64,000 nucleotides of DNA, from assembly GCA_958450365.1 (NCBI GenBank), contig CAUEEP010000733.1:1756001-1820000 (forward strand), written 5' to 3'. This DNA is from Mesorhabditis belari (lineage: Eukaryota > Nematoda > Chromadorea > Rhabditida > Rhabditidae). Position 1 is the first letter of the stretch; the number at the start of each line of letters is the position of its first letter. A program made the position numbers and the translations under genes. Shown one piece after another: positions 1 through 10,112 of the stretch. The notes beneath the pieces are model-generated. The model made no database searches. It saw only the letters and a program-made list of their open reading frames with translations, and was not told where the DNA came from.

Positions 1-732
1 GATCTGGACTTTACAGCTTGTTGTTGGTGATATTGTAGTCGTTGAAGTTCTAGTAGTTGCAGTACTCATAGTGGTGGTGGTTGTTGATGTTGTTGTACTC
101 GATCTTGTTACATTTTCCATAGCTGTTGTAGTAGTTGAAATATCAGTGGCAGTTGTAGTCAGTGTAGTTATCGATGTTGTTGTCGGATCCGTCTAATTCC
201 CGGCATTGCACGAATCCCCCTTACAACGCACATAAGCATTGAATTGAGTATTCGTTGAGCATAAATAATATTCCTTGTCACCCAGTTCACAACCACATTG
301 CCAGAAATAGTAGATCCCAGATGAGCCATTCGAAAAAACATAGGATTAGTCTTGGAAAGCATTTTGAGTTCAAAAGATCTGATAATTTTTTCTGTAGCTT
401 ATCAACAACTTGAGAACCCCAACTACTTAGGCTAGGCTTATAATTACGGTAGAACGTAGGCTTCATAAGCAATTAATTTACCCTACACGACACTCCACTT
501 GAAATGCCTAAAGATACGGCTTTATAGCTTTTCCGTTGCAACTCACCATCTCTGATCTGTACGATTTTGAGAGCATACCAACAACTGAATGTACTATTAG
601 CTGCTGGAGTTTGAACAATCTCCGTCGTTCATGGTGTTGTTGGCTCAGTTCAGTTCCCGGCATTACACAAATCACCCTTACAGCACGAAGATTCATCGAA
701 AACGTAATTGTCCGGGCACAAATCCTATTCTG
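1..732 (-). pseudogene. Degenerate Thr-rich / Cys-module secreted protein fragments (ET- or Ly6-like)
   Basis: Read on the minus strand, two related Cys-rich modules can be seen. One, at about 200-340, contains WQCGCELGDKEYYLCSTN followed by CKGDSCNAGN. The other, at about 650-730, contains SSCCKGDLCNAGN. Each is followed by Thr/Pro-rich sequence; the first linker runs off the left edge as TTTSITTLTTTATD and similar. CCxxDxCN endings are typical of small extracellular three-finger or nematode ET-type modules. Both modules run directly into in-frame stops just after CNAGN, and the frame between them is broken, so this looks like a decayed tandem-module gene or the 3' fragment of one. The stops might instead mark unrecognised introns. 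Assignment to the ET module is from memory of the motif. Confidence 0.35.
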
Positions 733-1434
733 AATATTCTAAAACACTCAAGTACTCGTATTCTCAAGTACTGTTAAAATTAAGTTTCGATAATTGGGAT
801 TTTGGGAACAAATCACCAAATACTTTGCATCTAAACGACACTTCACGATAATCGAAAAACGAACTTTGATATTGAAATTGAAAACATTTTTTCAATTCGG
901 AATCCCAAAAATAGCTTGGTTTTTATCGCAAAAGATGAACTTTTAGAAAGTGAAATTGATTCGAAATCAATGCCAATGAAAAAAATGAACACGAATTGAA
1001 TTGAAATTTGGGCTTTAGCAATGAAGAAGTGCTAAAGATCGAGCACAAAAAATGAACTCCAGAGTCATTTTCGAGCAAAAAAAAAAGATCAAAAATGAAC
1101 TCTTGATCTGGTTGGACCCTTAAAAAAGGACCCAAATCAAAAAATCAAAAAAAAAACCGTTGTTTTTAACTAGTTCTGGTTTTATAGCTTTGTTGGCTTT
1201 GTTTTGAATACAAGATTTTAACAAAAGACTTTTCTTTCAAAGCCAAGCACCTCATTCAAAAGTGTCAGAGACTTGACATTGTCTTGAAAAGCTGAATAAC
1301 AATTTTTATTGACAAAATGCTTAGGACGAGTAATTTTTTTAAACTGATTTTTTTCCGGATAGCATAATGTTTTGAGATTTTGAATCGAGTTTCATTGAAG
1401 AAGGAATACCATCCACTATCCGAACTCGGTAGAC
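733..1434. other. Non-coding stretch, nothing recognised
   Basis: AT-rich sequence with A-runs near 1080 and 1145. Open frames here are short and low-complexity. No exon pair, repeat arm or RNA gene was seen. Confidence 0.5.
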
Positions 1435-1442
1435 CCTTACAG

Positions 1443-2374
1443 TAGAGTTCGGCAAACAAAACCAAAACCAAAACAGACCAAAACCAAAACCAAAACCAAG
1501 ACACCAAAACAAACCAAAACCAAAACAAACCAAAACTCAATTTGCATATAAATTAACATGTAAATTTAAAATTGTAAAATGTGAATTTAAAATTGTAAAA
1601 TGCAAATTTGCCTTTCACTTTTTTCTCACTCCACAAAATCTCGCGGCCGAAAAAAGGACCAAAACACGAGCTCGAAATTTCGAAACAAAAAATAGCCTAT
1701 GGGATAGATTTTTGGATGCTGATTTCAAATCTGCAAGCAGATTTTCTGCAAACAGAGCTCCTCCCAGTCGCGAGATATTGGCGAGTTTTGGTTAGTTTTG
1801 GTTTTGGTTTTGGTATTGGGTTGGGGACTATGACTCGGCGCCAAACTTTAAAGACACTTTTTGCACGCATAAAGCCTTCTTTAAATATACGTTTTCTTTC
1901 ATCAAAAGGATCCACTATTTCTCTACAAAATGACTTTTGAGAGATTCCACAAAGCTTTTCTTTCGTGGATTTTATGAACTTCCAAACATAGTTGATCAAA
2001 ATGGCAAAGAGTCCGACTCATCGTTTGAACAGTTTCTTGCACATAAACCTTCTTTGGTGTCTGTGTAAAAAAGATAGAGCACATTCAATTACATAAGTTG
2101 CCAAATTTGCAGGAAGATCCCTTCAACCGTTTTTTCTAGATGACACTTTGTAGTTTTTGTGAAAAAATGGCCTTTTCTTGAGCTGAGGCGCTGTTTGAGT
2201 TTTCTTTTAAATGTCATTTTGTAGAGAATTAGTTCACTTTTCTACTGATATTAAGCGCGTATCATTTGACGAAGTCTGCTAGAAGTTTCAGAAATTTTTT
2301 TAATTTTCGGCGCCGAGTCATAGTCCCCAACCCAATAGTTTTGGTTTTGGTTAAGTTTTGTTTTCCGAAGTCTA
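1443..2374. mobile_element. hAT-like non-autonomous element with (CCAAAA)n ends, copy 1
   Basis: Starts TAGAGTTCGGCAAAC and ends CCGAAGTCTA. It is flanked by a perfect 8-bp target duplication, CCTTACAG (1435-1442 and 2375-2382). Just inside each end lie tracts of the CCAAAA/TTTTGG hexamer in opposite orientation. The core (about 1610-1790) matches, inverted, the core of the copy at 6918-7459. Eight-bp duplications are characteristic of the hAT superfamily. No transposase is present, so the element is non-autonomous. It is longer than its sister because it carries a second element at 1816-2335. Confidence 0.8.
1816..2335. mobile_element. Mariner-type MITE nested in the hAT-like element
   Basis: Twenty-seven-bp perfect terminal inverted repeats begin TTGGGTTGGGGACTATGACT and are flanked by TA on both sides (1814-1815 and 2336-2337). 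The TTGGGTTG start is shared with the mariner derivatives at 31099 and 61055. No coding capacity was seen. It sits inside the right (TTTTGG)n tract of the hAT-like element and therefore inserted later. Confidence 0.75.
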
Positions 2375-2382
2375 CCTTACAG

Positions 2383-3536
2383 TACCCGGATAATGCCTGG
2401 TAGAGTGTGTTCCTTTTAACTAAAAGTGCAAAATAGGCAACACAACGTGACTAAATATTTTTAAAACTAAGTATAACTAAAATTAAAAATATACCTAATC
2501 ACCAGAAAATGTTCAGTTAGGCAAGTGTAAGTGTCTACCTTATTTCTACTCTTTTGGAACAACCATGTTTGTGCCTCTTGTCTTTTGGAAGATGAATGTT
2601 TTTGGTTTGAAAATTGCTTGAACCAATAATTTTTTTTAATAAAAAGGCTCGAAAACATTTTCTGGCTCAGTGCAGCGCACAGAACTCAACACCCTCTCTT
2701 ACAGGCTTTGAAAACGTTAAAGCAACCTAGCTTCAAAGTTACAAATGTTTTCAAAAATAGCCAAATAAATGATGGTTATCTTTGTTTTTGCGCTAAACAA
2801 AAACTACAATATCTCCCCGTCGTGCTCCCCAACTACAATATCTCCCCGATGTGCTCCCCGTCGCAATTCGCTGAACCATAAGGGTCAGGGCCACAACCGA
2901 GAATTAAGAAATCAAAAAATGTTTATTTTCATTTCGACTATCTGAAGGCTCTATTGAGGCTTCCGGGGAGAGAGGCTACCAATAAACTTTACCAACTTTA
3001 TCCATAAAGCTAGACACAGATTGTGTGCACTAGACATGTTTGACGATTGATCGAGACGGAACAGGGACCAGGGTTGTGAAAAAACAGGTCGACCGACCGG
3101 GGTTTTAGCTAGTTTTTTTAATTTTTTTAAAATCTTTAGATTGTATTTCTTTTGGTTTTTATTTTTTTGAATTGTTGTCTTTTTTCTGTTTTCCTTTCGA
3201 TGGTTCCCCTTTTGCTGCCCTCGAGAGAAAACAAAAGCTCTCTTACATTTTAGTTGTTTTAGTAACCTGTTTTTTTGCGACAAAACTCTTTCAATTTTTT
3301 AGTAGTGTTTTCCACAAAAATTCACGTATTTGCAAGTTTTCGCTATTTTTCAAAAACCCCACGCGATCAGAATCCATCACTTTCCCGATAAACGATTAGC
3401 CAAATTTCCTAGTGAAAAAATGATCATAAACAGTGGAACAAAAGAAAAAAGGAAATAATAACCAAAATATAAATTGAATTGCAAGCACTGGAAAATAACC
3501 TATTTGTTTGAATTGGAGCGATTTCGATTTCTCAAG
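2383..3536. other. Non-coding stretch with one uninterpreted basic ORF
   Basis: Contains a minus-strand 110-codon open frame (2951-3283) that is very Lys-rich in its first half. No family is recognised and no splice partners were seen. A short direct repeat, ACTACAATATCTCCCCG, occurs twice near 2800-2850. The rest shows no structure. Confidence 0.4.
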
Positions 3537-4735
3537 ATGCTTTCTTTTCTCGTGTTGTCAACGATATTTCTGCCGGTCGTTTACGGGTGTTCTTGTTATT
3601 GGTCACCTCCACAGAAACAGTTTTGCAATGCTGATTGGGGTTCGTTTAGAGTTAAATCACTTCACCAATCTGTGCACCTAAAACAAGCCCCAATCAGCAT
3701 CGCAAAATTGTTTTTAAAAAAACGATTTCTCGAAAACGATTGAAGCTACAAAAAGACAGAGCCAATCATTTTGTAAATCGACTTGGCTTTTTAATAGTAT
3801 TTTGCAGTTATTTTTATAAACAAAAAATAAAACTAAAGTTACGGTTTTTAAAAGGAATTTTTCGTTTACTGTATCTTTGCAGAAAAAGGCGACAAGCCTG
3901 CTAATAAGGCACGGAAGACATTTTAATTTAGTGTCTCATGTGCGAATCCGCTCCTCAAAAATTCTGTCAAATCAACCATCTAAAGAAGGCCGACTCCTTG
4001 TTTTCGATCAATGGTCAGATCGAGTCTTTGACGTTGAGCACATCGAGGTTTTTAAGGTGAAAACAATTGGGAAGCACCCTATCCTGCACCGTATTTGATT
4101 CCTCAATCCTTTCCGCACTCCAGTCACAACACCATTTCAGCGTCCCTCCAATCTCACCGCTCTCCCAAATACTCTCTCGACAAAACTTTACGAGTCACTT
4201 TGCGGATTAAACCTTAACCTGGCCGACAAGGACGAGCAGTTTCTCCTTGCAGGCAGCTCAATTGCACGAAATCATGGCTGTCACGAATCACATCTCACTT
4301 CACGAATCACTTCAGAAGTGTAAAGTCCATTTATCCGGTCCAGGCCTAATAGCTTCTGGCCCACCAATAGTTGTTTTACCGCTAGTTTTTTAGGAAATGA
4401 GTTACTGAATCAAACAATGCCAAAAAATCAATTTGGTTTGATAGGCGTTAAGTTACAAGTGCTAGGACCGGAGTGGACCGGATGAATGAACCGACCCGGG
4501 CATCCGGTCCGGGACCAAAAACTCCTGTAACTTAGCAAATCGATTAGGATATTTTTGGCACTATTCGCTTACCATAATTGCTGTAAGATCAACATTTCAT
4601 TTCCAGGAAGACTCGTCGACAAACAATTGCGCTTCGATCTTTGCAGTCAAGTAAGTCAATGTTGTCTTGATGATTTTTCAGCCTTTTGCGCTCAAGTCAT
4701 CATTGTCTCAAAATTGTTGGCAAAGATCAATATAA
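3537..4735 (+). CDS. Secreted single-domain tissue inhibitor of metalloproteinase (TIMP/NTR family)
   Basis: Five exons join in phase: 3537-3639, 3932-4056, 4141-4252, 4607-4650 and 4682-4735. Exon 1 encodes a signal peptide (MLSFLVLSTIFLPVVYG) followed by CSCYWSPPQKQFCNADW. This is the hallmark TIMP N-terminus, in which the first Cys after cleavage chelates the protease metal. Exon 2 adds VSHVRIRSSKIL and FDVEHIEVFK, the conserved NTR strands. Exon 3 has LPNTLSTKLYESLCGLNL and FLLAG, and exon 4 has RLVDKQLRFDLCSQ. The product is about 145 residues, the N-terminal inhibitory domain only, as in nematode TIMPs. Intron 3 appears to use a GC donor (CAG|GCAGCT), which is the only site giving LLAG-RLVDK in frame. 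Intron 4 is only 31 bp. Family call is firm; the exon 3/4 junction is less so. Confidence 0.8.
3612..3714. repeat. Hairpin: inverted copy of TIMP exon 1 end in intron 1
   Basis: The exon 1/intron 1 junction (about 3614-3642, ending GCTGATTGGGG) is matched by its reverse complement at 3686-3714, with roughly 25 of 28 positions paired and a loop of about 45 nt. The 5' splice site at 3639/3640 lies inside the stem. Confidence 0.7.
4325..4490. repeat. Short inverted repeat (MITE-like) in TIMP intron 3
   Basis: CATTTATCCGGTCCAGGCCT near 4326 is opposed by GGACCGGATGAATG near 4473. A further CATCCGGTCC copy follows. It is a small palindromic insert within the intron; target duplications are not clear. 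Confidence 0.45.
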
Positions 4736-5080
4736 AAGATTTTCAGTACTTTTGACTCAAACGCCCACCAATTATCTTTGACTATCCATTTGCAAACCTG
4801 CCTATCATTAGCATACAAAGACGTTCACATTTGCTAAATAAAAAAGTAAAAAAAGCTTCTTTGAAACTAGATAGGATGACATTCCAAATGATTTTTAACC
4901 AATAAAATTGTCTCAGTATCTAAACTGAAACTAAAAGTAAACTAAAAAGCAAAAATAAGAAATGTTCCTTTTTTTATCTTCTGAGAGAATTTGTTTGTTT
5001 TTATGCAAATTTTATTAAGTAAATTCGTAGGCGTAAGAGTCACAAGTACCAAATTGTTCAAAAAGGAAAATCCTTTTCAG

Positions 5081-5468
5081 GTTGCTCCCTCTGATTTCTA
5101 CCCGAAAAACTATCGCTGGGAGGCGGTGGGTGAAATTTTTCAAGTTTTGGAATTAAATCTGAAAGCTGGGTAAATGTCTAGTAAATCTGCAAGTTTTGTA
5201 AGCTAGATAAATGCCTAATTGAATGCGTTTAGATAATCCAAAACTTTGAATAAAGCTCTCTTTCATTATTGGTTTAATTTCAGTTTTAGCTTTTAGCAAT
5301 TCAATTTAATTCATAATTAGTTTTATAAAGATTACAGAAAAAGAGAAATACAATTGTTTTTTCCTATCATTTTAATAAGAAAATGTCTTTCAATTTTTTT
5401 TCACAATTTCAGTATCCAAGCGATTTCCCCGAGACACTTCGAGCGATCAAATGTTGAATGAAAAATAA
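5081..5468 (+). CDS. Possible 3' exons of an unrecognised gene
   Basis: After a strong acceptor (tccttttcag) the frame reads VAPSDFYPKNYRWEAV, with a GTGAAAT donor at 5130. A second acceptor (atttcag) at 5412 continues in phase to a stop, ending DQMLNEK. The phases fit, but no upstream exon or family is recognised. It could be the tail of a short gene or chance. Sequence from 4736 to 5080 shows nothing else. Confidence 0.25.
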
Positions 5469-5859
5469 AAATTCTTGAAAATAGCTGTCAAATCTGTTTA
5501 AATCTGTTGTCTAAACTTTGTTTTACATAGATTTTCAAAAATGAAAAGCTAGGAAAAGTAGTTTTATTTCATTTTTAGATTGGTAATCATGCTTTCTTCA
5601 TTTTTCAATATTCAATACATACAGGCAGACAACTAAACGACAGTTTTCTTTGAATTTAGCAAAACAAAAGCGTTCGTCTCATAAAACTGCCAATTTTCGG
5701 GCCGGAAAGCAAGTGTCATGCAAAATTACAATGATCAAAAGTTGAGGGAAACGTTGCAACAGAAAAAAAAGCGCAATTAAACTTTTCACAAAGATTTGCA
5801 AAATTGAAACAGCTCATCCGTTTTCCCGGATCATTCCCTGAAGAATTCTGATGTACGAG

Positions 5860-5979
5860 TACCGTATTATCTCTAATAGTAGTGCGCACTACTATTTTTT
5901 CAACCCCCTCTCGGACCGCAATACTATTAGAGAGTGCACTACTATTAAAGAGTGCACTGCTATTAGAGAGAATACGGTA
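5860..5979. mobile_element. Palindromic MITE, TACCGTAT…CTAATAGTAGTGC family (short member)
   Basis: Ends are TACCGTATTATCTCTAATAG and its inverse, AGAGAGAATACGGTA. The middle carries further CACTACTATTA blocks. The terminal consensus is shared with the longer members at 53567 and 54786. Confidence 0.7.
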
Positions 5980-6909
5980 TCCGATCTTCTATCTGATTTA
6001 TCTCTATTTTCTTTCCCTAATTTCGATTTCATGCAATTTGTTGCCTTTTTATTGTGTTTTATGGAAAACGCCTATCGAAATGCGAGAGTATCAAACAAAT
6101 TTGATCGGACAAATCAAGGTTTCTCATCAAATTTTAATAGCATGTTTTTAAAATTTTGTGTTGAAAATTGAATCGGTTTATGTTTTACCCACGTGTAATA
6201 TTGGGGGAAGCTTATACTTTCAAGGCTTATGCTTTCAACTGGCGGCTAAAGGACATGCAATCTGTACCATTCTAAGCAGGATTTTACGCTGATTCCGAAT
6301 CTACTTTCCGTTTTTGCTGAACGTTATTCCGGCAGGAGTTATTAGGTTGGAAAGAAAGTTTGTAGAAAAAGTTTGCACGACAATTTCTCAAAAGCCAAAC
6401 CATCAATTCTTCCCAGATTTTTTGATAAACTTGACTATATTTCAAAAAGTTTTTGACAAAAAAAATCACAGTGGGCTTCAGATAAAAAACAAGGGATTTC
6501 TTCAGCTGAAGTGACTTGGTCACTTTTTGAGTGACCAGCCTTTAGACAAGTTTTTAATGGGTTAATGGATAGGCAATGGGTCCCATTAAAAACCTAAAAT
6601 CAAGTACCTAAAATAGAGAAAATTTGTGATTAAGGCAAATTTTATCTAATGCTTTAACTTTTTCAGAAGTTAGTTAGAAGTTAAAACACTCAGTGCCGAG
6701 AATGACACGAGAATGACACGAAAAAATTATTTTTATGAAATCCACTATTAGACGCTCTATTTTTCGATACCCCTTTTGAATGCCGCTCTATTGGAGGGTA
6801 ATAAAGGGTGCCGGTCTAATGGTCGGAACCATCTACTAAAGTAAACCAAATGAACCTCTTTGGATCATACATTTCGATACATTTCGATCAATAAAAGAAC
6901 TTTAATTTT
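5980..6909. other. Non-coding stretch with possible mariner relic
   Basis: A single mariner-like terminus (ATTAGGTTGGAAAGAAAG) occurs at about 6341, but no matching opposite end was found. Around 6740-6830 there are partly palindromic blocks (CTATTAGACGCTCTATT and CCGGTCTAATGG) that resemble a decayed MITE. No gene is supported. Confidence 0.35.
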
Positions 6910-6917
6910 ATTTAAAC

Positions 6918-7459
6918 TAGACTTCGGAAAACAAAACTTAACCAAAACCAAAACTACCAAAACCAAAACCATAACAAAACCAAAACCAAAACAAACCAAA
7001 ACCAAAACCAAAACCAAAACTAACCAAAACTCGCCAATATCTCGCGACTGGGAGGAGCTAGCGAAAATCTGTTTGCAGATTTGAAATCAGCATCCAAAAA
7101 TCTATCCCATAGGCTATTTTTTGTTTCGAAATTTCGGGGTCGTGTTTTGGTCCTTTTTTCGGCCGCGAGATTTTTGTGGAGTGAGAAAAGTGAAAGGCTA
7201 ATTTGCATTTTACATTAAAATTTGCATTTTACAATTTAAAATTTGCATTTTACATTAAAATTTGCATTTTGCAATTTTAAATTTACATGTTAATTTATAT
7301 GCAAATTGAGTTTTGGTTTGTTTTGGTTTTGGTGTTTTGGTTTTGGTTTTGGTTTTGGTTTTGGTTTTGGTTTTGGTTTTGGTTTTGGTTTTGGATTTGG
7401 TTTTGGTTTTGGTTTTGGTTTTGGTCTGTTTTGGTTTTGGTTTTGTTTGCCGAAGTCTA
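6918..7459. mobile_element. hAT-like non-autonomous element with (CCAAAA)n ends, copy 2
   Basis: Termini are TAGACTTCGGAAAACAAAAC and its inverse, TTTGCCGAAGTCTA. A perfect 8-bp target duplication, ATTTAAAC, lies at 6910-6917 and 7460-7467. Inside are opposed CCAAAA/TTTTGG hexamer tracts, about 100 bp and 130 bp long. The unique core (about 7030-7200) is shared in inverse orientation with copy 1 at 1443-2374. There is no transposase gene. Confidence 0.85.
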
Positions 7460-7516
7460 ATTTAAACTCTAACAAAAACAACAAACAAAAATAAAAAAGC
7501 ATGATAAAGTATCTAC

Positions 7517-7934
7517 CTAATCAATAAACTCTAATGGTGCATCAAAATCAAGGTTGCATTTATCATTTTTGGTATCTAGTCCTTCAAGAAGAACCAAAAC
7601 TTCTTGATCCATTCGAGCATCCTTCAGCTTTTGATATCCGATCGGGATAGGTCCACTCGTTTTGAAAAAAGGAATGAGCTAGTCTTCCGATCCATCGATT
7701 ACTGTAGTGATTCCGCACTGCTTGAACGAATCTCCAATCATCGCATCTGAAAGCTTCTCCCACACCTCAACAATCCATTCCAAGTATAGCTCCATTGATG
7801 GTGGTTTGGGGGTTTCCTCCTTTAGTGATCTCCGGCTTTTCAATAAGCCAATTTCAATAAAGCGTGATACCTTCTTGCGACAATTTTGGCGCACCTTGTA
7901 TGCTGTTTCTCGGAGTTCACCTACAGAAATGCAA
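7517..7934 (-). pseudogene. C-terminal fragment of a pogo/Tc5-type DDE transposase, interrupted by a stop
   Basis: The minus strand reads VRQNCRKKVSRFIEIGLLKS, then WIVEVWEKLSDAMIGDSFKQ and CGITTVIDGSED. SFKxCGI(S/T)…DGSED is the familiar end of CENP-B/pogo-like DDE transposases. An in-frame TAG directly follows GSED (7679-7681), after which the frame stays open (LIPFFKTSGPIPIGYQKLKD…) to 7517. The catalytic core and DNA-binding parts are absent. This is a truncated, broken transposase relic. Confidence 0.6.
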
Positions 7935-10112
7935 TGTTTTACTTGAATTCAATCTCACTGTTGCCAGCTTTTTTCGCACATGAACGATGCTTCAAATTTA
8001 AAGAAATTAAAAGAAACAAGGGCTTAATAAAAGTAAACGAAAGGTGAGTTTGATGAAATGCTTTGGAAACTTAAATGTCAATTTTAAAATACTGTAGCAT
8101 AAGACCTAGCCTGGTAGCATCAGAATACGTGTCGATTTCGCACATTGCCGATCGTAAGTTTCAATACAGTCCAGCCTCTTCATTTCCTAGGCATGCAAGA
8201 ATGCCATCTGCATCTGAAATGAATAGCCTCGATGAACTCATCTTCCTCAAATTTATTAAGAAAGGCAGAACCTTTGAAAAGGTACAAGTTTAAGATCAAT
8301 TTCATTGTTTTAATGTTCAGCCAATCAGCCAATGTGCAGTCCATGAAAACCTGACGCCCGAAAAGCAGCTTCATTTCCTAGGCATGCAAGAATGCCTAGG
8401 AAATGAAGATACTGTACTCTATTACTGTACTCTATTATTCGACTGATCTCATCCTGATTTTTGCATATTTTGCTCGACTTTTGGACTTCCGGAAGATAAA
8501 ACTTTTTCATAATTTATTTAGAAATGTTGCCTTTTTTTGCATCACTCAAAAATTTGTTAATAGTAGTGATCACTTCATCTCCGAAACCCCAATACTTGAC
8601 TACGTTCAAACTCACGTACACCTCATGTCGTTTCTGGTCATTGGCCTTGGTAGAAAAAGAGATGATAAAGAAGTACTGGCTAAATGGTAAAAAAGAGTAC
8701 TTTGGCTCGGGAATCCGTTTTTTTCTCATTTTTGAGGTGCCAAAGAGCTCTTTTTTCACTTGAGAGATCATATTTCTTTTCTCCTTTCATTTCAGGGAAC
8801 AATCTCGGATGAAGATCTGATCAAAAACCAACTTTCATTTCAATAGCTTCAAAGTTTTTTAGTCAAAAATGATCCTACAAACAAATTTTTGAAAAACCTA
8901 AAGTCACAACGGGTTTGAACACTTCACTGACCTTTACAGCTCTTTGAATAGCTCTCTATATGTGTCCTATGACTTAGAGATATTGTAAAGTCCAGTCTCT
9001 TCTCTACTTACAGTATCCCAAAATGGAGAACATCCCATCGCCGAGACAAGTCATTTTACTCTTTGAGCAAAGAGTTTTAAAAGACACCGAAACACTCTAT
9101 TTTCAGCATGCTGTAATGATACGGAATTAGGAATGTTCCATCGAGCTAGCGTCTGTAATCCAAGCCAAAAACAGAACTGTTCAGGTGAGAATTAGTCAGA
9201 GTCGAACATTGAAAAGCCAGATTCTACTCTTGGCTTTGGATGGGCTTGATTTTTCCACACCGGTCTATGCTGTTTCTCGGAGTTCACTTACAGAAATGCA
9301 ATGTTTTACTTGAATTCAATCCCACTGTTGCCTAGTTTCTTCGCACATGAACAATGCTTCAAAGCTTTAAAGAAACCAGGGCTTAATGGAAGTTAAGCTT
9401 AATGGCACAATTTCGAGTTTCGATCATCTCTAAACAGAATACGGAAGATTTTATAATATCAACATTGTCGAGTCACAAGTTCATAAGATCTACATTTTTC
9501 AGTGCTGGTCCAAAAGCCAAGGTGTGAAAGCAGGACCTCAAAGTAGAAGCACAAAAGCGGAGGAGATATCCTTTTATTCGTTACTGTACCTACCACTTCG
9601 ATTGATAAGTTTTGAAGTCCGTTAGAATTTGCCCCCACATTTCTCAGTGTTCAATTAATGGTCGTTGACCTTGGCAAATAAAATGAGAAAATGATAAATA
9701 ACGGATAGTGTACTGGAATTCGTTTTTTTAGTTCTAAAATCTAAAATGCCCCAATTCAAGGTTAGAGTTTCCTTTTTGCCAGCAAGATGCCTGTTCGTTT
9801 TCTCGTATTCCTCTTTGGATTATCAAAAAAGAGTGGTTTTTTCGGCACAATGCCCGATTCAAGGTTAAATGTGGGTAAAAACTGGAGTATAAGAGCTGGA
9901 CCAAAAAAAACTGAATCCAATTGACTTTTTATCTCTTTAGTCAGCCAACTTTGGTACAATAGGGTTACATTCACAAGTGGTTCAAGCCAACCAGCCTAGT
10001 TAGCTTAAAATTAGCTGCAATTCTTACTGTACTACTGTACTTTTGTATATATAATTGTGCTACTGTACATAACTTTATTCCAAAAGCAAGTATACATTTC
10101 AGTTGTGGTAAA
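7935..10112. other. Intergenic stretch with a diverged duplication
   Basis: About 130 bp at 7899-8030 (starting TATGCTGTTTCTCGGAGTTC) recurs at 9267-9395 with about 90% identity, so part of this region is duplicated with a period near 1.37 kb. A minus-strand open frame at 8514-8771 (85 codons) has no recognised family. The last 100 bp before 10113 form the promoter/leader of the neuropeptide gene. Confidence 0.45.
8178..8408. repeat. Palindrome and its direct half-repeat
   Basis: At 8369-8408, CTTCATTTCCTAGGCAT is followed after six bases by its exact reverse complement (17-bp arms). The left arm plus loop also occurs as a direct repeat at 8178-8205. Confidence 0.75.

Noticed and set aside
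1435..2382. Telomere-like internal repeat
   Set aside because: The unit is TTTTGG, not the nematode TTAGGC, and it is bounded by transposon ends with target duplications.
2951..3283. 110-codon Lys-rich minus-strand ORF
   Set aside because: The A/T-rich lysine stretch is expected by chance. No splice signals, family or upstream start context.
7306..7494. Gly/Phe repeat ORF and its Lys/Pro shadow
   Set aside because: Pure translation of the TTTTGG/CCAAAA hexamer array of the hAT-like element, not a protein.
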